Shown: one piece after another, positions 49,854-61,300 of the stretch
How positions within the stretch are numbered: the stretch's first letter is position 1
Layout of the letters: each line of letters begins with the position of its first letter
Assembly: GCA_937920475.1 (NCBI GenBank)
Contig: CALEUX010000074.1
Location: 1 to 64,000 of the forward strand
DNA from: an uncultured Marinilabiliaceae bacterium
GTDB lineage: Bacteria; Bacteroidota; Bacteroidia; Bacteroidales; Marinilabiliaceae
DNA: 64,000 nucleotides
Direction of reading: 5' to 3'
Program-made: the position numbers and the translations under genes
Notes under the pieces: model-generated
Told to the model about the DNA's origin: nothing
Database searches by the model: none
The model's input: the letters and a program-made list of their open reading frames with translations, nothing else

Positions 49854-51827
49854 ATGAAAAAGCAGCTTATTTTAATTTCAATCTTCTTAATGTGCAACAT
49901 GCTGGCAAACATTTTGGTTGCTCAAAAATTAGTAGTCAAGGCCAATGAACCCGTTGCCGAAATTCAGCCTACCATGTGGGGCTTGTTCTTCGAGGACATC
50001 AATTTTGCTGCCGATGGTGGTATTTATGCAGAGCTGGTTAAGAATCGATCTTTTGAATTTTATAAACCTTTGATGGGATGGGAAGTTACCCCCGGGGGTA
50101 ATTATGAAGGGTCGGTTTTGGTTTTAAACCGCGAAGAAATGCTTTCGTCCAATCCGCGATATGCCCGAGTTACGGTAGTGGACAACGACAAACCTGTAAC
50201 CATGAAGAATTCAGGCTTTCGGGGGATGGGCGTGAAGCAGGGACTTCAATATAACTTTTCCATTTGGGCTCGTCAGGAGGCTGGCAGCAGCATCAAATTG
50301 AACATTGAGCTTCAAAACTCTGCCAATGAAAACATTGGAAAAGCTATACTTATTCCGGTTTCCGATGAATGGACAAAGTACGAAGTCAGTTTTACAAGTT
50401 CAAAAACCGACTCCAAAGCTTCGCTGGTACTAACTTTCGAAGGGAAAGGCATTCTGGATGTGGACATGATTTCACTTTTTCCTGCCGATACATGGAAAAA
50501 CCGGCCCGGGGGTTTAAGAGCCGATTTGGTTCAGATGCTTTACGATATGAAACCTGGTTTTCTTAGGTTCCCCGGAGGATGCATTGTTGAGGGCCACGAT
50601 TTAAGCGTTCGTTACCAATGGAAAAAAACCGTTGGGAATGTTGAAGAGCGCGAAATGATTGTGAATCGGTGGAATAACGAGTTTAGCCATCGCCTCACAC
50701 CTGATTATTACCAAACGTTTGGCCTTGGTTTTTACGAATACTTTTTGTTGTCGAGAGATTTGGGTGCTGAGCCCCTGCCTATTATAAATTGTGGTATGGC
50801 CTGCCAGTTTAACACCGGCGAGTTGGTTCCAATGGACCAACTGGAGCCTTACATTCAGGATGCACTTGACCTTATTGAGTTTGCCAATGGTTCGATTGAC
50901 ACCAAATGGGGCAAATTACGCGCTGAAATGGGCAGCCCCGAGTCCTTTAATATGAAATTTATCGGTGTTGGTAACGAACAGTGGGGGCCTCAGTATATTG
51001 AGCGTTACATCGAATTTGAGAAGGCCATTAAAGCAAAATACCCTGAAATAATAATTGTATCAGGTTCAGGCCCGTTCCCCGATGGTGAAGATTTTGAGTT
51101 TGGCATGAAAGCCTTGAAAGAACTCAATGCTGAAATTATTGATGAGCACTATTATCGTCCACCGCAATGGTTTTTCGATAATGCCACACGATATGACTCT
51201 TACGACCGTCATGGGCCGAAAATATTTGCAGGCGAATATGCTGCCCAATCGGTTGCAATTGCCAGTCCAAATAACCGTAACTCATGGCTTACTGCGCTTT
51301 CTGAAGCTGCCTTTATGACTGGTTTGGAACGAAACGCCGAGGTGGTACATTTAACATCTTATGCCCCCTTGTTTGCTCATGTTGAGGGCTGGCAGTGGAC
51401 ACCCGATTTAATTTGGTTTGATAATCTGCGTGTTTACGGCACTCCTAATTATTATGTGCAGAAACTGTTTGCCAATCACAGGGGGTCGCATGTGGTTCCA
51501 ATTCTTTTAAACGGACAAGCCATTACCGGTCAGGAGGGCTTGTATGCTACCGCAGTGATTGATAAATCAACAAATGAAGTAATTCTTAAAATTGTAAACA
51601 ACTCTGAATCTGCGCGCAAAACATCAGTTCAGATTAATGGAATGAAAGGCATATTGCCTAATGCTAAAAAAATTGTTTTAAAAGCTGATGATTTAAATGC
51701 CGAGAACTCACTCGATAACCCTGGAAATATTTATCCGGCCGAAAGCCAGCTTAAGTTGAAAGGAAATCTTGTTTCAGCCGACCTTGATCCTATGAGTTTA
51801 ACCATTATTGTTATTAAACACAAGTAG
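49854..51827 (+). CDS. GH51 alpha-L-arabinofuranosidase
   Basis: 'MWGLFFEDINFAADGGIYAELVKNRSFEF', 'LRFPGGCIVEGHD', 'GVGNEQWGPQYIERY', 'IFAGEYAA'. Confidence 0.95.
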   Translation: MKKQLILISIFLMCNMLANILVAQKLVVKANEPVAEIQPTMWGLFFEDINFAADGGIYAELVKNRSFEFYKPLMGWEVTPGGNYEGSVLVLNREEMLSSNPRYARVTVVDNDKPVTMKNSGFRGMGVKQGLQYNFSIWARQEAGSSIKLNIELQNSANENIGKAILIPVSDEWTKYEVSFTSSKTDSKASLVLTFEGKGILDVDMISLFPADTWKNRPGGLRADLVQMLYDMKPGFLRFPGGCIVEGHDLSVRYQWKKTVGNVEEREMIVNRWNNEFSHRLTPDYYQTFGLGFYEYFLLSRDLGAEPLPIINCGMACQFNTGELVPMDQLEPYIQDALDLIEFANGSIDTKWGKLRAEMGSPESFNMKFIGVGNEQWGPQYIERYIEFEKAIKAKYPEIIIVSGSGPFPDGEDFEFGMKALKELNAEIIDEHYYRPPQWFFDNATRYDSYDRHGPKIFAGEYAAQSVAIASPNNRNSWLTALSEAAFMTGLERNAEVVHLTSYAPLFAHVEGWQWTPDLIWFDNLRVYGTPNYYVQKLFANHRGSHVVPILLNGQAITGQEGLYATAVIDKSTNEVILKIVNNSESARKTSVQINGMKGILPNAKKIVLKADDLNAENSLDNPGNIYPAESQLKLKGNLVSADLDPMSLTIIVIKHK

Positions 51828-51935
51828 TGCCAAAAAGCTGGTTTAATTGATTCAATTATTGTATATTACCTGCCCTTGCTTTATTGTTTGCGATGGCAGG
51901 TTTTATACTTTTTTGCATCTTATTTAAATTTTTTA

Positions 51936-51963
51936 TACTTTTATAAAAGTAAAAAGTACTTTT
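51936..51963. promoter_or_regulatory. Two abutting/overlapping palindromes upstream of araA
   Basis: TACTTTTATAAAAGTA (51936-51951, 16 bp perfect) and AAAAGTACTTTT (51952-51963, 12 bp perfect). Confidence 0.6.
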
Positions 51964-51977
51964 AATAAAAAAAAGAG

Positions 51978-51985
51978 TAGTTTTG
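51978..51985 (+). promoter_or_regulatory. Candidate -7 element TAGTTTTG upstream of araA
   Basis: Matches TAnnTTTG, 48 bp upstream of ATG at 52033. Confidence 0.5.
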
Positions 51986-52032
51986 TATTATTCTATTGGT
52001 TTAATTAACTGACAAATAAAAAATATCCGACT

Positions 52033-53532
52033 ATGCTTAAACAATTTGAAGTTTGGTTTATTACCGGCAGTCAGCACCTGTATGGGCCAAAAACCCTCGA
52101 ACAGGTTGCTCAAAATTCTCAGGCCATCGCCAAAGCGCTTGATGGTTCTGCCCATATACCGGTAAAAGTGGTTTTTAAACCAGTTGTAAAAACTGCTGAA
52201 GAAATCAGCGATATTTGTGTTCAGGCCAATAATGCCCCAAGTTGTATTGGTTTAATAACCTGGATGCATACCTTCTCGCCTGCAAAAATGTGGATAGCAG
52301 GTTTACGTTCGCTTCAAAAGCCATTTTTGCATTTGCACACCCAGTTTAACCGCGATTTGCCTTGGGGCGAAATTGATATGGATTTCATGAATCTGAATCA
52401 GGCCGCACATGGCGACAGGGAGTTTGGTTTTATTGGTAGCCGTTTGCGTATTCAGAGAAAAGTAGTGGTGGGTCACTGGAGCGAAGATGGCGTTCAGCAA
52501 AAAATTGGAACATGGACCCGTGCCGCTGCCGGTTATCAGGAGATGAAAACCCTGAAAGTAGCCCGTTTTGGCGACAATATGCGCAATGTGGCTGTTACCG
52601 AAGGTGATAAGGTTGAAGCCCAGATTCGTTTGGGTATGACCGTACACGGATTTGGCGTTGGCGATTTGGTTAAAGAAGTGAACCTTGTATCGGAAGAAGC
52701 CATTACCAAATTGGCTGCCGAAATTGAATCGAAATATAATGTAGCCGATGAATTGAAAAAAGGCGGAAAACGCCATGATTCTCTTCGCGAATCGGCTAAA
52801 ATAGAAATTGGGTTACGCACATTTTTAGAAAAAGGCGGATTTAAAGCCTTTACCAGCAATTTTGAAGATTTGCACGGATTAGTTCAGTTACCGGGTTTCT
52901 CGGTTCAGCGATTAATGGCCGACGGATACGGATTTGGTGGCGAAGGCGACTGGAAAACTGCAGCGCTGGTGCGTGCCATGAAAGTGATGGCCGTAGGATT
53001 GTCCGGTGGAACATCATTTATGGAAGATTATACCTACCATTTGCATCCAAGCGGCGCAAAGGTTTTAGGAGCTCATATGCTCGAAGTGTGCGAATCCATT
53101 GCTGAGCAAAAACCTATTGTTGAAATTCACCAGTTGGGAATTGGTGGCAAGGCCGACCCGGTAAGGTCAAGGTTTACAGTTAAACCCGGAGCTGCCATTA
53201 ACGTATCGATGATGGACATGGGCAACCGGTTCAGAATGGTGGTAAACGAAGTGGAAGTGGTGCCTTTGGAAGCCCCAATGCCTAAATTACCCGTTGCTAG
53301 TGCTCTTTGGGTACCAAAGCCAAATCTCGCAATTGGCGCTGGTGCATGGATACTTGCCGGTGGTGCACACCACACATCATTCAGTCAGGCCGTAACCGCT
53401 GAGTGTATGGAAGATTTTGCCGAAATGGCAGGACTTGAGTTTCTGCTTATTGATGATAAAACCACCATATCGGAATTCAAAAAAGAGTTGCGGTGGAATG
53501 ATGTGTTTTACATGCTTAATAAAGGATTGTAA
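52033..53532 (+). CDS. araA: L-arabinose isomerase
   Basis: '[21 protein letters not shown]', '[21 protein letters not shown]', '[11 protein letters not shown]'. Confidence 0.97.
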   Translation: MLKQFEVWFITGSQHLYGPKTLEQVAQNSQAIAKALDGSAHIPVKVVFKPVVKTAEEISDICVQANNAPSCIGLITWMHTFSPAKMWIAGLRSLQKPFLHLHTQFNRDLPWGEIDMDFMNLNQAAHGDREFGFIGSRLRIQRKVVVGHWSEDGVQQKIGTWTRAAAGYQEMKTLKVARFGDNMRNVAVTEGDKVEAQIRLGMTVHGFGVGDLVKEVNLVSEEAITKLAAEIESKYNVADELKKGGKRHDSLRESAKIEIGLRTFLEKGGFKAFTSNFEDLHGLVQLPGFSVQRLMADGYGFGGEGDWKTAALVRAMKVMAVGLSGGTSFMEDYTYHLHPSGAKVLGAHMLEVCESIAEQKPIVEIHQLGIGGKADPVRSRFTVKPGAAINVSMMDMGNRFRMVVNEVEVVPLEAPMPKLPVASALWVPKPNLAIGAGAWILAGGAHHTSFSQAVTAECMEDFAEMAGLEFLLIDDKTTISEFKKELRWNDVFYMLNKGL

Positions 53533-53621
53533 ATTTCAGAATGATTGCCTGACAGGCATGTATCAGAAGGATGCAGGTTGGGCAATTGTTGTTTTATAAC
53601 CAAACAAATTTTCATAACAAT

Positions 53622-55487
53622 ATGAATGCAGGTTTTACAACCCTCGACTATATGATTTTCATTGCTTATGCATTGATTATTATGAGTTTGGGTTTATGGT
53701 TGTCACGTACCAAAAAAGGTGAAGAAAAAGACTCAAAAGACTACTTTCTGGCCGGAGGGAAACTGGCCTGGTGGGCTATTGGAGCATCGCTTATTGCTGC
53801 CAACATTTCGGCCGAACACTTTATTGGAATGTCGGGCTCGGGTTTCCGCATCGGGCTTGGCATTGCTGCTTATGAATGGATTGCCGCCATTACATTGATT
53901 TTAGTGGCTAAATATCTGTTACCACTCATGATTGAAAAGAAAATTTACACCATGCCCCAATTAGCCAAGGAAAGGTATGGCAAAGGGGTGAGTTTCTTCT
54001 TTTCATTTTTCTGGCTGCTGGTATATGTATTTGTAAACCTTACCTCTGTTGCATGGCTTGGTGCCATTGCCATGGAGCAGATTTTAGGAGTTCCCAGAGA
54101 TTTGGGAGTCCCCGGTTTGCTCATATTTGCTGGCGTATATTCTATTTATGGTGGGTTAAAGGCGGTAGCCTGGACAGATGTTATACAGGTGATTTTTCTG
54201 GTTGGCGGCGGATTAATAACTGCCTGGTTTGCTCTCGATGCTGTTGGCGGTGATGCCGGTGGTGCTCTGGAAGGTTTTCGCATTGTACTTTCAAAAGTAC
54301 GCGATGTTCCAAACGATTTGCACTTTAACATGATTATCGACAGTGATAAGGATGTTACAGGTACCATTTTTAAGGATTTACCCGGGCTTGCTGTTATTTT
54401 TGGTGCCATGTGGCTTACAAATATTGGATACTGGGGTTTTAACCAGTACATTATACAAAAGGGTTTGGCTGCCAAAAACCTGGATGAAGCAAAAAAGGGA
54501 TTGATTTTTGGTGCTTATCTTAAAATTCTGATTCCGATTATTGTTATCATACCCGGTATTACAGCTTATGTATTGTTTAATCATCCCGATTTACAACACA
54601 TCAGTACTAATTTGCAGGGAACTATTGGAGTTGCTGATGAAGCCTACCCATGGCTTTTAAGAAATTTTGCACCTGCTGGTATCAGAGGTCTGGCCTTTGC
54701 GGCACTTGTAGCTGCTGTTGTTTCATCGTTGGCATCAATGCTTAATTCTACCTCAACTATTTTTACCCTCGATATTTATAAGGATTTGGTAAACAAAAAT
54801 GCAACTGAGCGTCAGTTGGTGAAAACTGGTCGGATTACTGCTTTGGTAGCACTTGTAATTGCTATGGTTGCAGCTAAACCGTTACTTGGAGGTCTAGACC
54901 AGGCATTTCAGTATATCCAGGAGTACACAGGATTTATTTATCCGGGTGTTGTAGTTGTGTTTGGTATGGGTTTATTATGGAAACGAGCTACCAACAGAGC
55001 AGCACTATGGACAACCATTGCCACCATTCCGGCTGGTATCGCCATGAAACTTTTACTTCCCGAATTGCCATTTATTATCCGAATGGGTTATGTGTGCATG
55101 ATATTGATTGCTCTTGCTGTAGTATTGGTACTTACCGATAAGCATAAAGTGAAAGCACAGCCATTATCGGCAACCAATGCCAGAAAACTTACAATTGCAG
55201 GATGGTTTTTTGCAATTGCAGCGGGTATAACATTTATTGCCGGCATTATTTGGGGAACGCCCTTGTTCAGCATTAATCTGCTCAACTTAGGTTTTAACTC
55301 TATTTTTATGCTGTCGTTCCTGTTGGGATTCCTCTCATTGATATCATTTACAAATGCCAATACTGCATTACAGGATGAAAAAGCTTACGATTTTGAACCG
55401 CAGATGTTCGAAACCGATGGGAAATTTGCAATAGGTGCCATTGGTATTGTAATCATTATTGTTTCATTGTATGCATACTTCTGGTAA
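53622..55487 (+). CDS. Sodium:solute symporter (SSS family), probable arabinose/sugar transporter
   Basis: 'DYFLAGGKLAWWAIGASLIAANISAEHFIGMSGSGF'; start moved from 53571 to the ATG at 53622. Confidence 0.92.
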   Translation: MNAGFTTLDYMIFIAYALIIMSLGLWLSRTKKGEEKDSKDYFLAGGKLAWWAIGASLIAANISAEHFIGMSGSGFRIGLGIAAYEWIAAITLILVAKYLLPLMIEKKIYTMPQLAKERYGKGVSFFFSFFWLLVYVFVNLTSVAWLGAIAMEQILGVPRDLGVPGLLIFAGVYSIYGGLKAVAWTDVIQVIFLVGGGLITAWFALDAVGGDAGGALEGFRIVLSKVRDVPNDLHFNMIIDSDKDVTGTIFKDLPGLAVIFGAMWLTNIGYWGFNQYIIQKGLAAKNLDEAKKGLIFGAYLKILIPIIVIIPGITAYVLFNHPDLQHISTNLQGTIGVADEAYPWLLRNFAPAGIRGLAFAALVAAVVSSLASMLNSTSTIFTLDIYKDLVNKNATERQLVKTGRITALVALVIAMVAAKPLLGGLDQAFQYIQEYTGFIYPGVVVVFGMGLLWKRATNRAALWTTIATIPAGIAMKLLLPELPFIIRMGYVCMILIALAVVLVLTDKHKVKAQPLSATNARKLTIAGWFFAIAAGITFIAGIIWGTPLFSINLLNLGFNSIFMLSFLLGFLSLISFTNANTALQDEKAYDFEPQMFETDGKFAIGAIGIVIIIVSLYAYFW

Positions 55488-55540
55488 ACAAGCCGGAAGT
55501 TTAAATAACGTTTAATTCTATCTTGAATAAAAAGTAGATT

Positions 55541-56230
55541 ATGCTTGAGCAACTTAAAAAGGATGTTTGTGCAGCCAATCTCGATTTGGTTAAATATGGT
55601 TTGGTTGTATTTACCTGGGGAAATGTGAGCGGAATCGACCGGGCTTCAGGATTGGTTGTAATTAAACCCAGTGGCGTTTCATACGATGGAATGCATCCGG
55701 AACAAATGGTGGTGGTTGATTTGGATGGGAAAGTGGTGGAAGGCGACTTACGGCCATCATCCGACATGCCAACGCATATTGCTCTTTACAAGGCTTTTGA
55801 AAATATAGGTGGAATTGTGCATACACATTCCACCTATGCAACTGCCTGGGCTCAGGCCGGTATTGATTTGCCTATTGTTGGTACCACACACGCCGATTAT
55901 TTCGCCGATTCAATTCCTTGTACACGCGACATGACTAAAGCCGAGGTTGAAGGCGCCTACGAATCAGAAACCGGCACTGTTATTATTGAAGCATTTGCCA
56001 ATCTTAACCCCATGCACATACCCGGTGTATTGGTAAAAAACCATGCACCCTTTACCTGGGGTAAAGATGCCCACGATGCGGTTCATAATAGTGTGGTAAT
56101 TGAGCAGGTTGCAAAAATGGCTTTTGTTGCAAAAACTATAAATCCATCCATGACTATGAATCCGCTGCTTACAAAAAAACATTTTGAGCGGAAACATGGG
56201 GCTAATGCTTATTATGGACAAGGGAAATAG
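55541..56230 (+). CDS. araD: L-ribulose-5-phosphate 4-epimerase
   Basis: '[29 protein letters not shown]', '[37 protein letters not shown]'. Confidence 0.96.
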   Translation: MLEQLKKDVCAANLDLVKYGLVVFTWGNVSGIDRASGLVVIKPSGVSYDGMHPEQMVVVDLDGKVVEGDLRPSSDMPTHIALYKAFENIGGIVHTHSTYATAWAQAGIDLPIVGTTHADYFADSIPCTRDMTKAEVEGAYESETGTVIIEAFANLNPMHIPGVLVKNHAPFTWGKDAHDAVHNSVVIEQVAKMAFVAKTINPSMTMNPLLTKKHFERKHGANAYYGQGK

Positions 56231-56427
56231 GGGAAAAGGGAAAACGGAAGATGGAGGCCGAAAACAGAAGGCAATGAGCAAAGTGCAAAACTCTAAGAGA
56301 CGGATGTAATACGCTCAACTCTTTGCTCTAGGCCCTTACCGCTTTGCTTTTACAACCAAGTAGCTACAAGCTATCTAGTAACGACAGAATGAAAATAATT
56401 AATTAACGTTAGAGAAAAGACTACAAT

Positions 56428-58101
56428 ATGGCTGATAAAAAATATGTAATAGGTTTGGATTATGGTTCCGACTCTGCAAGGGCCGTAATTGTTGATGCAC
56501 TTACCGGAGAGGAAATAGCTTCGGCCGTGAAGTACTACCCGCGATGGAGTGAGGGTAAATTCTGTGACCCAGCTAAAGACCAATACCGTCAGCATCCGCA
56601 GGATTATGTGGATGCCATGGAATACATTGTTAAAGAGTCGTTGGTACAAGTCGGCCCGGGTGTTGCTGAAAATGTGGTTGGAATGTCGTTCGATACCACC
56701 GGAAGCACGCCGGTTTTTGTTAACGCTGATGGGATTCCTCTTTCATTGCTGCCTGAATTTTCCGATAATCCCAACGCCATGTTTGTGCTGTGGAAAGACC
56801 ATACCGCAGTAAAAGAAGCTGCCGAAATCAATGAACTGGCCCGCAAATGGGAAATTGACTATACCAGCTACGAAGGTGGTATTTACTCATCGGAATGGGT
56901 ATGGGCCAAGGTGCTTCATGTTTTGCGTAAAGATGAAAAAGTACGTAAAGCAGCTTATTCGTGGATTGAGCATTGCGATTGGATGCCAGCTTTAATAACC
57001 GGAAAGCAGAAACCAGCCGAAGTGGTTCGCAGCCGTTGCTCTGCCGGGCATAAAGCCATGTGGCTTGAAGCATGGGGCGGATTACCATCAGAAGCATTTT
57101 TAACTAAGCTTGACCCATTGTTGGCCGGATACCGCGACCGGCTTTTTAAAGATACTTATACCAGTGAAGTTAAAGTTGGAAACCTTACCCCTGAATGGGC
57201 AAAGCGCCTTGGCCTTACTACCAATGTGGCTGTAGGGGTTGGCGCTTTCGACTGCCATATGGGTGCTGTTGGGGGTGAAGTAACACCCAATGTGCTGGCA
57301 CGCGCCATCGGAACATCTACCTGCGATATCATGATTGCGCCATACAATCAGATTGGTGAAAAATTAATTGCCGGCATTTGTGGACAGGTGGATGGTTCTG
57401 TTATACCCGGATATGTTGGGCTCGAAGCCGGGCAATCGGCCTTTGGAGATATTTATGCCTGGTTTAAGCGAGTGCTGGCTTGGCCTGTTGAAAACATACT
57501 TTCGAAAACCAACATTGTTGATGCTGAAACCAAAGCCCGGTTAACCGATGAAATTCTCTCGGGTATTATTCCTGAGCTGGCTGCTCAGGCTGCTAAAATT
57601 CCAGTAGAGGAATCATCCATAATTGCTGTTGACTGGATGAATGGACGGCGTACCCCCGATGCCAGTCAGGAGGTAACAGGTTCCATTGCCGGATTAAAGC
57701 TTGGTTCTGATGCACCGCGCATTTTCAGGGCGCTTGTTGAGGCTACCGCTTTTGGTTCGAAGGCCATTGTTGACCGATTTGCCCGCGAAGGTGTTGAAAT
57801 TAATGGCATCATAGGATTGGGAGGAGTTGCTAAGAAATCTCCATTTGTAATGCAAACTCTGGCCGATGTATTGAATATGCCTATAAAAGTAGCTCGTACC
57901 GAACAAACCTGTGCCTTTGGTGCTGCTATGTTTGCAGCAGTTGTAGCTGGCGTTTATTCAAAGGTTGAGGATGCACAAAAAGCTATGGGGCAAGGATTCG
58001 AAAATGAATACAAGCCCAATGCCACCAATGTTAAAGTGTACGAACAAATCTACCGTCAATATCAGAAACTGGGCAGTTTTACTGAGAAAGAAGGATTTTA
58101 A
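56428..58101 (+). CDS. araB: Ribulokinase
   Basis: 'YVIGLDYGSDSARAVIVDALTGEE', 'GVGAFDCHMGAVGGEV', 'IGLGGVAKKSPFVMQTLADVL'. Confidence 0.96.
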   Translation: MADKKYVIGLDYGSDSARAVIVDALTGEEIASAVKYYPRWSEGKFCDPAKDQYRQHPQDYVDAMEYIVKESLVQVGPGVAENVVGMSFDTTGSTPVFVNADGIPLSLLPEFSDNPNAMFVLWKDHTAVKEAAEINELARKWEIDYTSYEGGIYSSEWVWAKVLHVLRKDEKVRKAAYSWIEHCDWMPALITGKQKPAEVVRSRCSAGHKAMWLEAWGGLPSEAFLTKLDPLLAGYRDRLFKDTYTSEVKVGNLTPEWAKRLGLTTNVAVGVGAFDCHMGAVGGEVTPNVLARAIGTSTCDIMIAPYNQIGEKLIAGICGQVDGSVIPGYVGLEAGQSAFGDIYAWFKRVLAWPVENILSKTNIVDAETKARLTDEILSGIIPELAAQAAKIPVEESSIIAVDWMNGRRTPDASQEVTGSIAGLKLGSDAPRIFRALVEATAFGSKAIVDRFAREGVEINGIIGLGGVAKKSPFVMQTLADVLNMPIKVARTEQTCAFGAAMFAAVVAGVYSKVEDAQKAMGQGFENEYKPNATNVKVYEQIYRQYQKLGSFTEKEGF

Positions 58102-58112
58102 CAATGAACTTA

Positions 58113-58164
58113 AAGGCCTGATTTATTGTTATTCCGGTAACGGTTTAATGATGAATCAGGCCTT
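58113..58164 (+). terminator. Candidate terminator-like stem after araB
   Basis: AAGGCCTGATT (58113-58123) / AATCAGGCCTT (58154-58164), 30-nt loop containing CCGGTAACGG; T-run weak. Confidence 0.45.
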
Positions 58165-58331
58165 GGTTATTATATTGGTTTAACTTTTGATTTTTTGTTG
58201 TTAATACGTTTTTGTACCTTGGAATTTAATTGCAGCAATTCATTCTGATTTGGTTAAGGGTGTAGTTGTTTGATTAAGGTTGTTAAAACCAACCACGTTA
58301 TTATGGTTTTATAAGGATTTTCAATCATACA

Positions 58332-61300
58332 ATGTCAATGTTAGAAAAAAAACAACCAAAGCATAACTCTTTACTAGTGAAGCTGTTTATGTTGGCAATC
58401 TTGTTTTTGATGAGTGTTTCATCATATGCTAAGATTAGTTTTTATAACATCAACGATTTGTTTGGTATTTCCATGCGTGAAACTGCTTCTGCGTGCATGG
58501 ATGATTATGGTTTTGTTTGGGTATCATCCAAAACCGGGATAATGCGCTTAACCGAAGACGACTACCGCATTTACCAGCTTCCCTACGATTCGCCTAACAT
58601 TATTTCCGTAAAACTGGTTTTTAAAAACTCAAAATTGTATGCGTACACCAATAATGGTCAGATTTTTCAATACAATGCGGTTTTCGACAGGTTCGATAAA
58701 ATAGTTAATTTAGGCAGGGAGCTGAATTTTTCATACCTGATGGTTTACAATATGTTGATTGATAGCCAGGGGAATTTCTGGGTCTCTTCATCCATTGGGC
58801 TAATATCCTACAAAAACAAATCCACTAAAGTTTACATTGAAGGCGTAGAGTTTAATTTTATTGAATGGTACGACGATGGCACGTTAATTCTCTCTACCCG
58901 AAATGAGATAGCTTTGTTTGATGCCATCAACGGCAAGTTAGATTTTAAGTTATCAGATCTTCCAACCAAACAAACCAATATTTCCAAATTATATTTTGAT
59001 AAAGCAGCCAATAAAATCTGGATTGGGACTATGTCGATGGGTTTATTGATCTATGACTTATCTGCCAAAACTTTTACCAATGTTGCAGGTATTCCAAAGC
59101 AACCCATTCTTGCCATGGATTTTATATCTGACTCAATTATGTTGGTAGGTATTGACGGGCAGGGGCTTTGGGAGGTTGACAAGGTTAAATTAACCATTGA
59201 AAATGTTTACAAGGAAAATTCTGATAATCCCAACTCCATAAGAGGTAACGGAATCTACGATATCTTTTACGATAAGGCAAACACAGTGTGGGTTTGTACC
59301 TATAGCGGAGGGGTTTCTTATTTTAAACAAACGCCACCATTGGTAACACATCTTGAACATATTACCAATGAGTCAAACTCATTAGTCAATAACGATGTGA
59401 ACGATGTTCTGGAGGACAGTCGCGGATTTTTATGGTTTGCCACCAATAATGGTGTGAGCCGCTGGAATCTTGAAACCAATAAATGGAGTTCCTATTATTA
59501 CAATAAGCAGGAGCAGGCACAAGTATTTCTATCGCTTTGCGAGGATGCCGAAGGAAACATCTGGGCAGGAACCTATGCGTCGGGTGTTTATATTATTAAT
59601 GGTGCTACGGGTAAAGAAATGAGGCATTTGCCACAAAGCTCCAATGACTCATTGTTTAACAATAGTTTTATTTTCGACATTTTAAGAGACAGCAATGACA
59701 ATATTTGGAGTGTTGGAACACAGGGCGATGTAATTAGTTACGATTCTAAAACAAGGAAATTCAGAAATTATGGTTTCCAATCGGTATATTCCATTAAGGA
59801 ATATAAGGATAACAAAATGTTGTTGGGCTGCTCCTTTGGGCTGAGCATATTGAACAAAGAAACCGGTGCCATGAATATTCTGTTAAGTGGTTATTTGGTT
59901 CACGACCTGTTGGTGTACGACAACCATGTTTGGTTATGTACCATTGGCGAAGGTCTTGTTCAATTTAATATGGTTACCGGAAGCATAGTAAAGTATAACA
60001 CCGAGGCCGGGCTTCCATCCAATTTTGTGAATAGTATTTATTATGATGACGGATATTTTTGGTTAGGCACCGAAAATGGCATCTGTAAGTTTAATCCTGA
60101 AACCAAATCGGTTGAAACTTTTCCTTCAATAGCCCCTTTATGGAGGCTGGCCTACAACAGACATTCCTATTTTAAAAGAAGTAATGGCGAAATTATGTGG
60201 GGTACCAACCGCGGAGTGGTCATGTTTAATCCTTCATTAATTCATCAAACCCATTCCAATGGAAGAATATTTATTCAGGATATTAGTGTTTTAGGCCGAT
60301 CGCTAAGGTCAGGCATCTTAAACGAACTTTCCAGTCCTGTTAACAGTCTGGATTTACTGCATTTTAAACATAACCACAACACACTTTCAATTGAGATGCT
60401 ACCCATGGGAATGGCTTATGGTGCCAAATTCTCGTGGAAACTCGAAGGTTTAGACCCGGAGTGGACAAAACCAACCAACAACAGAATTCTCAATTATACC
60501 AACCTACCCACCGGTACATTTGTTCTCAAAATACGGATGTACGATAATTCTTTATCGGAAATTGTTGATGAAAGGGTTATTACCATTGTTAAGGCTCCTC
60601 CGTTCTGGAGTACATGGTGGTTTTTGTCGTTAGTAACTTTAGTTCTTTTAGGTACTTTCATTTTCTCCATGAAATATTATATCGGATTAATCAACCAATA
60701 TCATTCAGAAGAGAAAATCAGGTTTTTTGCCAATACGGCTCACGATATGCGAACATCGCTAACATTGATTAAAGCGCCTTTGGATGAATTGAGCAACGAG
60801 CCTGGCCTTACTGCAAATGGGAAATACTTTTTAAAAACAGCAAAAGTACAAGCCGAACGGCTGGCAAAAGTAGTCACCCAATTAATGGATTTTCAAAAAG
60901 CCGATGTTGGTAAGGAACAACTCGCTTTAGAAAGTGTTAATCTTGTAGAATTGATTAAGCAAAGGGTTGTTATATTTCAATCGGTTGCCAGGAAAAATAA
61001 GATACATATTGAGTTCAGCTCTGCCCACGCCAATTGTTTTTCAATGGTTGATCAGGCTATGATTGAAAAGGTGGTCGATAATCTTTTATCGAATGCCATT
61101 AAATACTCCAGGCCCGAAGGAAAAGTTGAGGTATTGTTCTCTAATACGGCAAGCCATTGGGTGCTCGATGTAAAGGATTATGGCATTGGAATCAGTAAGG
61201 AGGCGCAACGGCAATTGTTTAAAGAGTTTTATAGGGGAGAAAATGCCGTTAATTCTAAAATTGTTGGTTCCGGTATAGGTCTGCTGTTAGCGAAAAAATA

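Noticed and set aside
60738-60790. HTCS H-box reads HDMRTSLTLI rather than HDxRTPLTLI
   Set aside because: The phospho-accepting His is present and the P-to-S change is, to my knowledge, common in this family; not evidence of inactivation.
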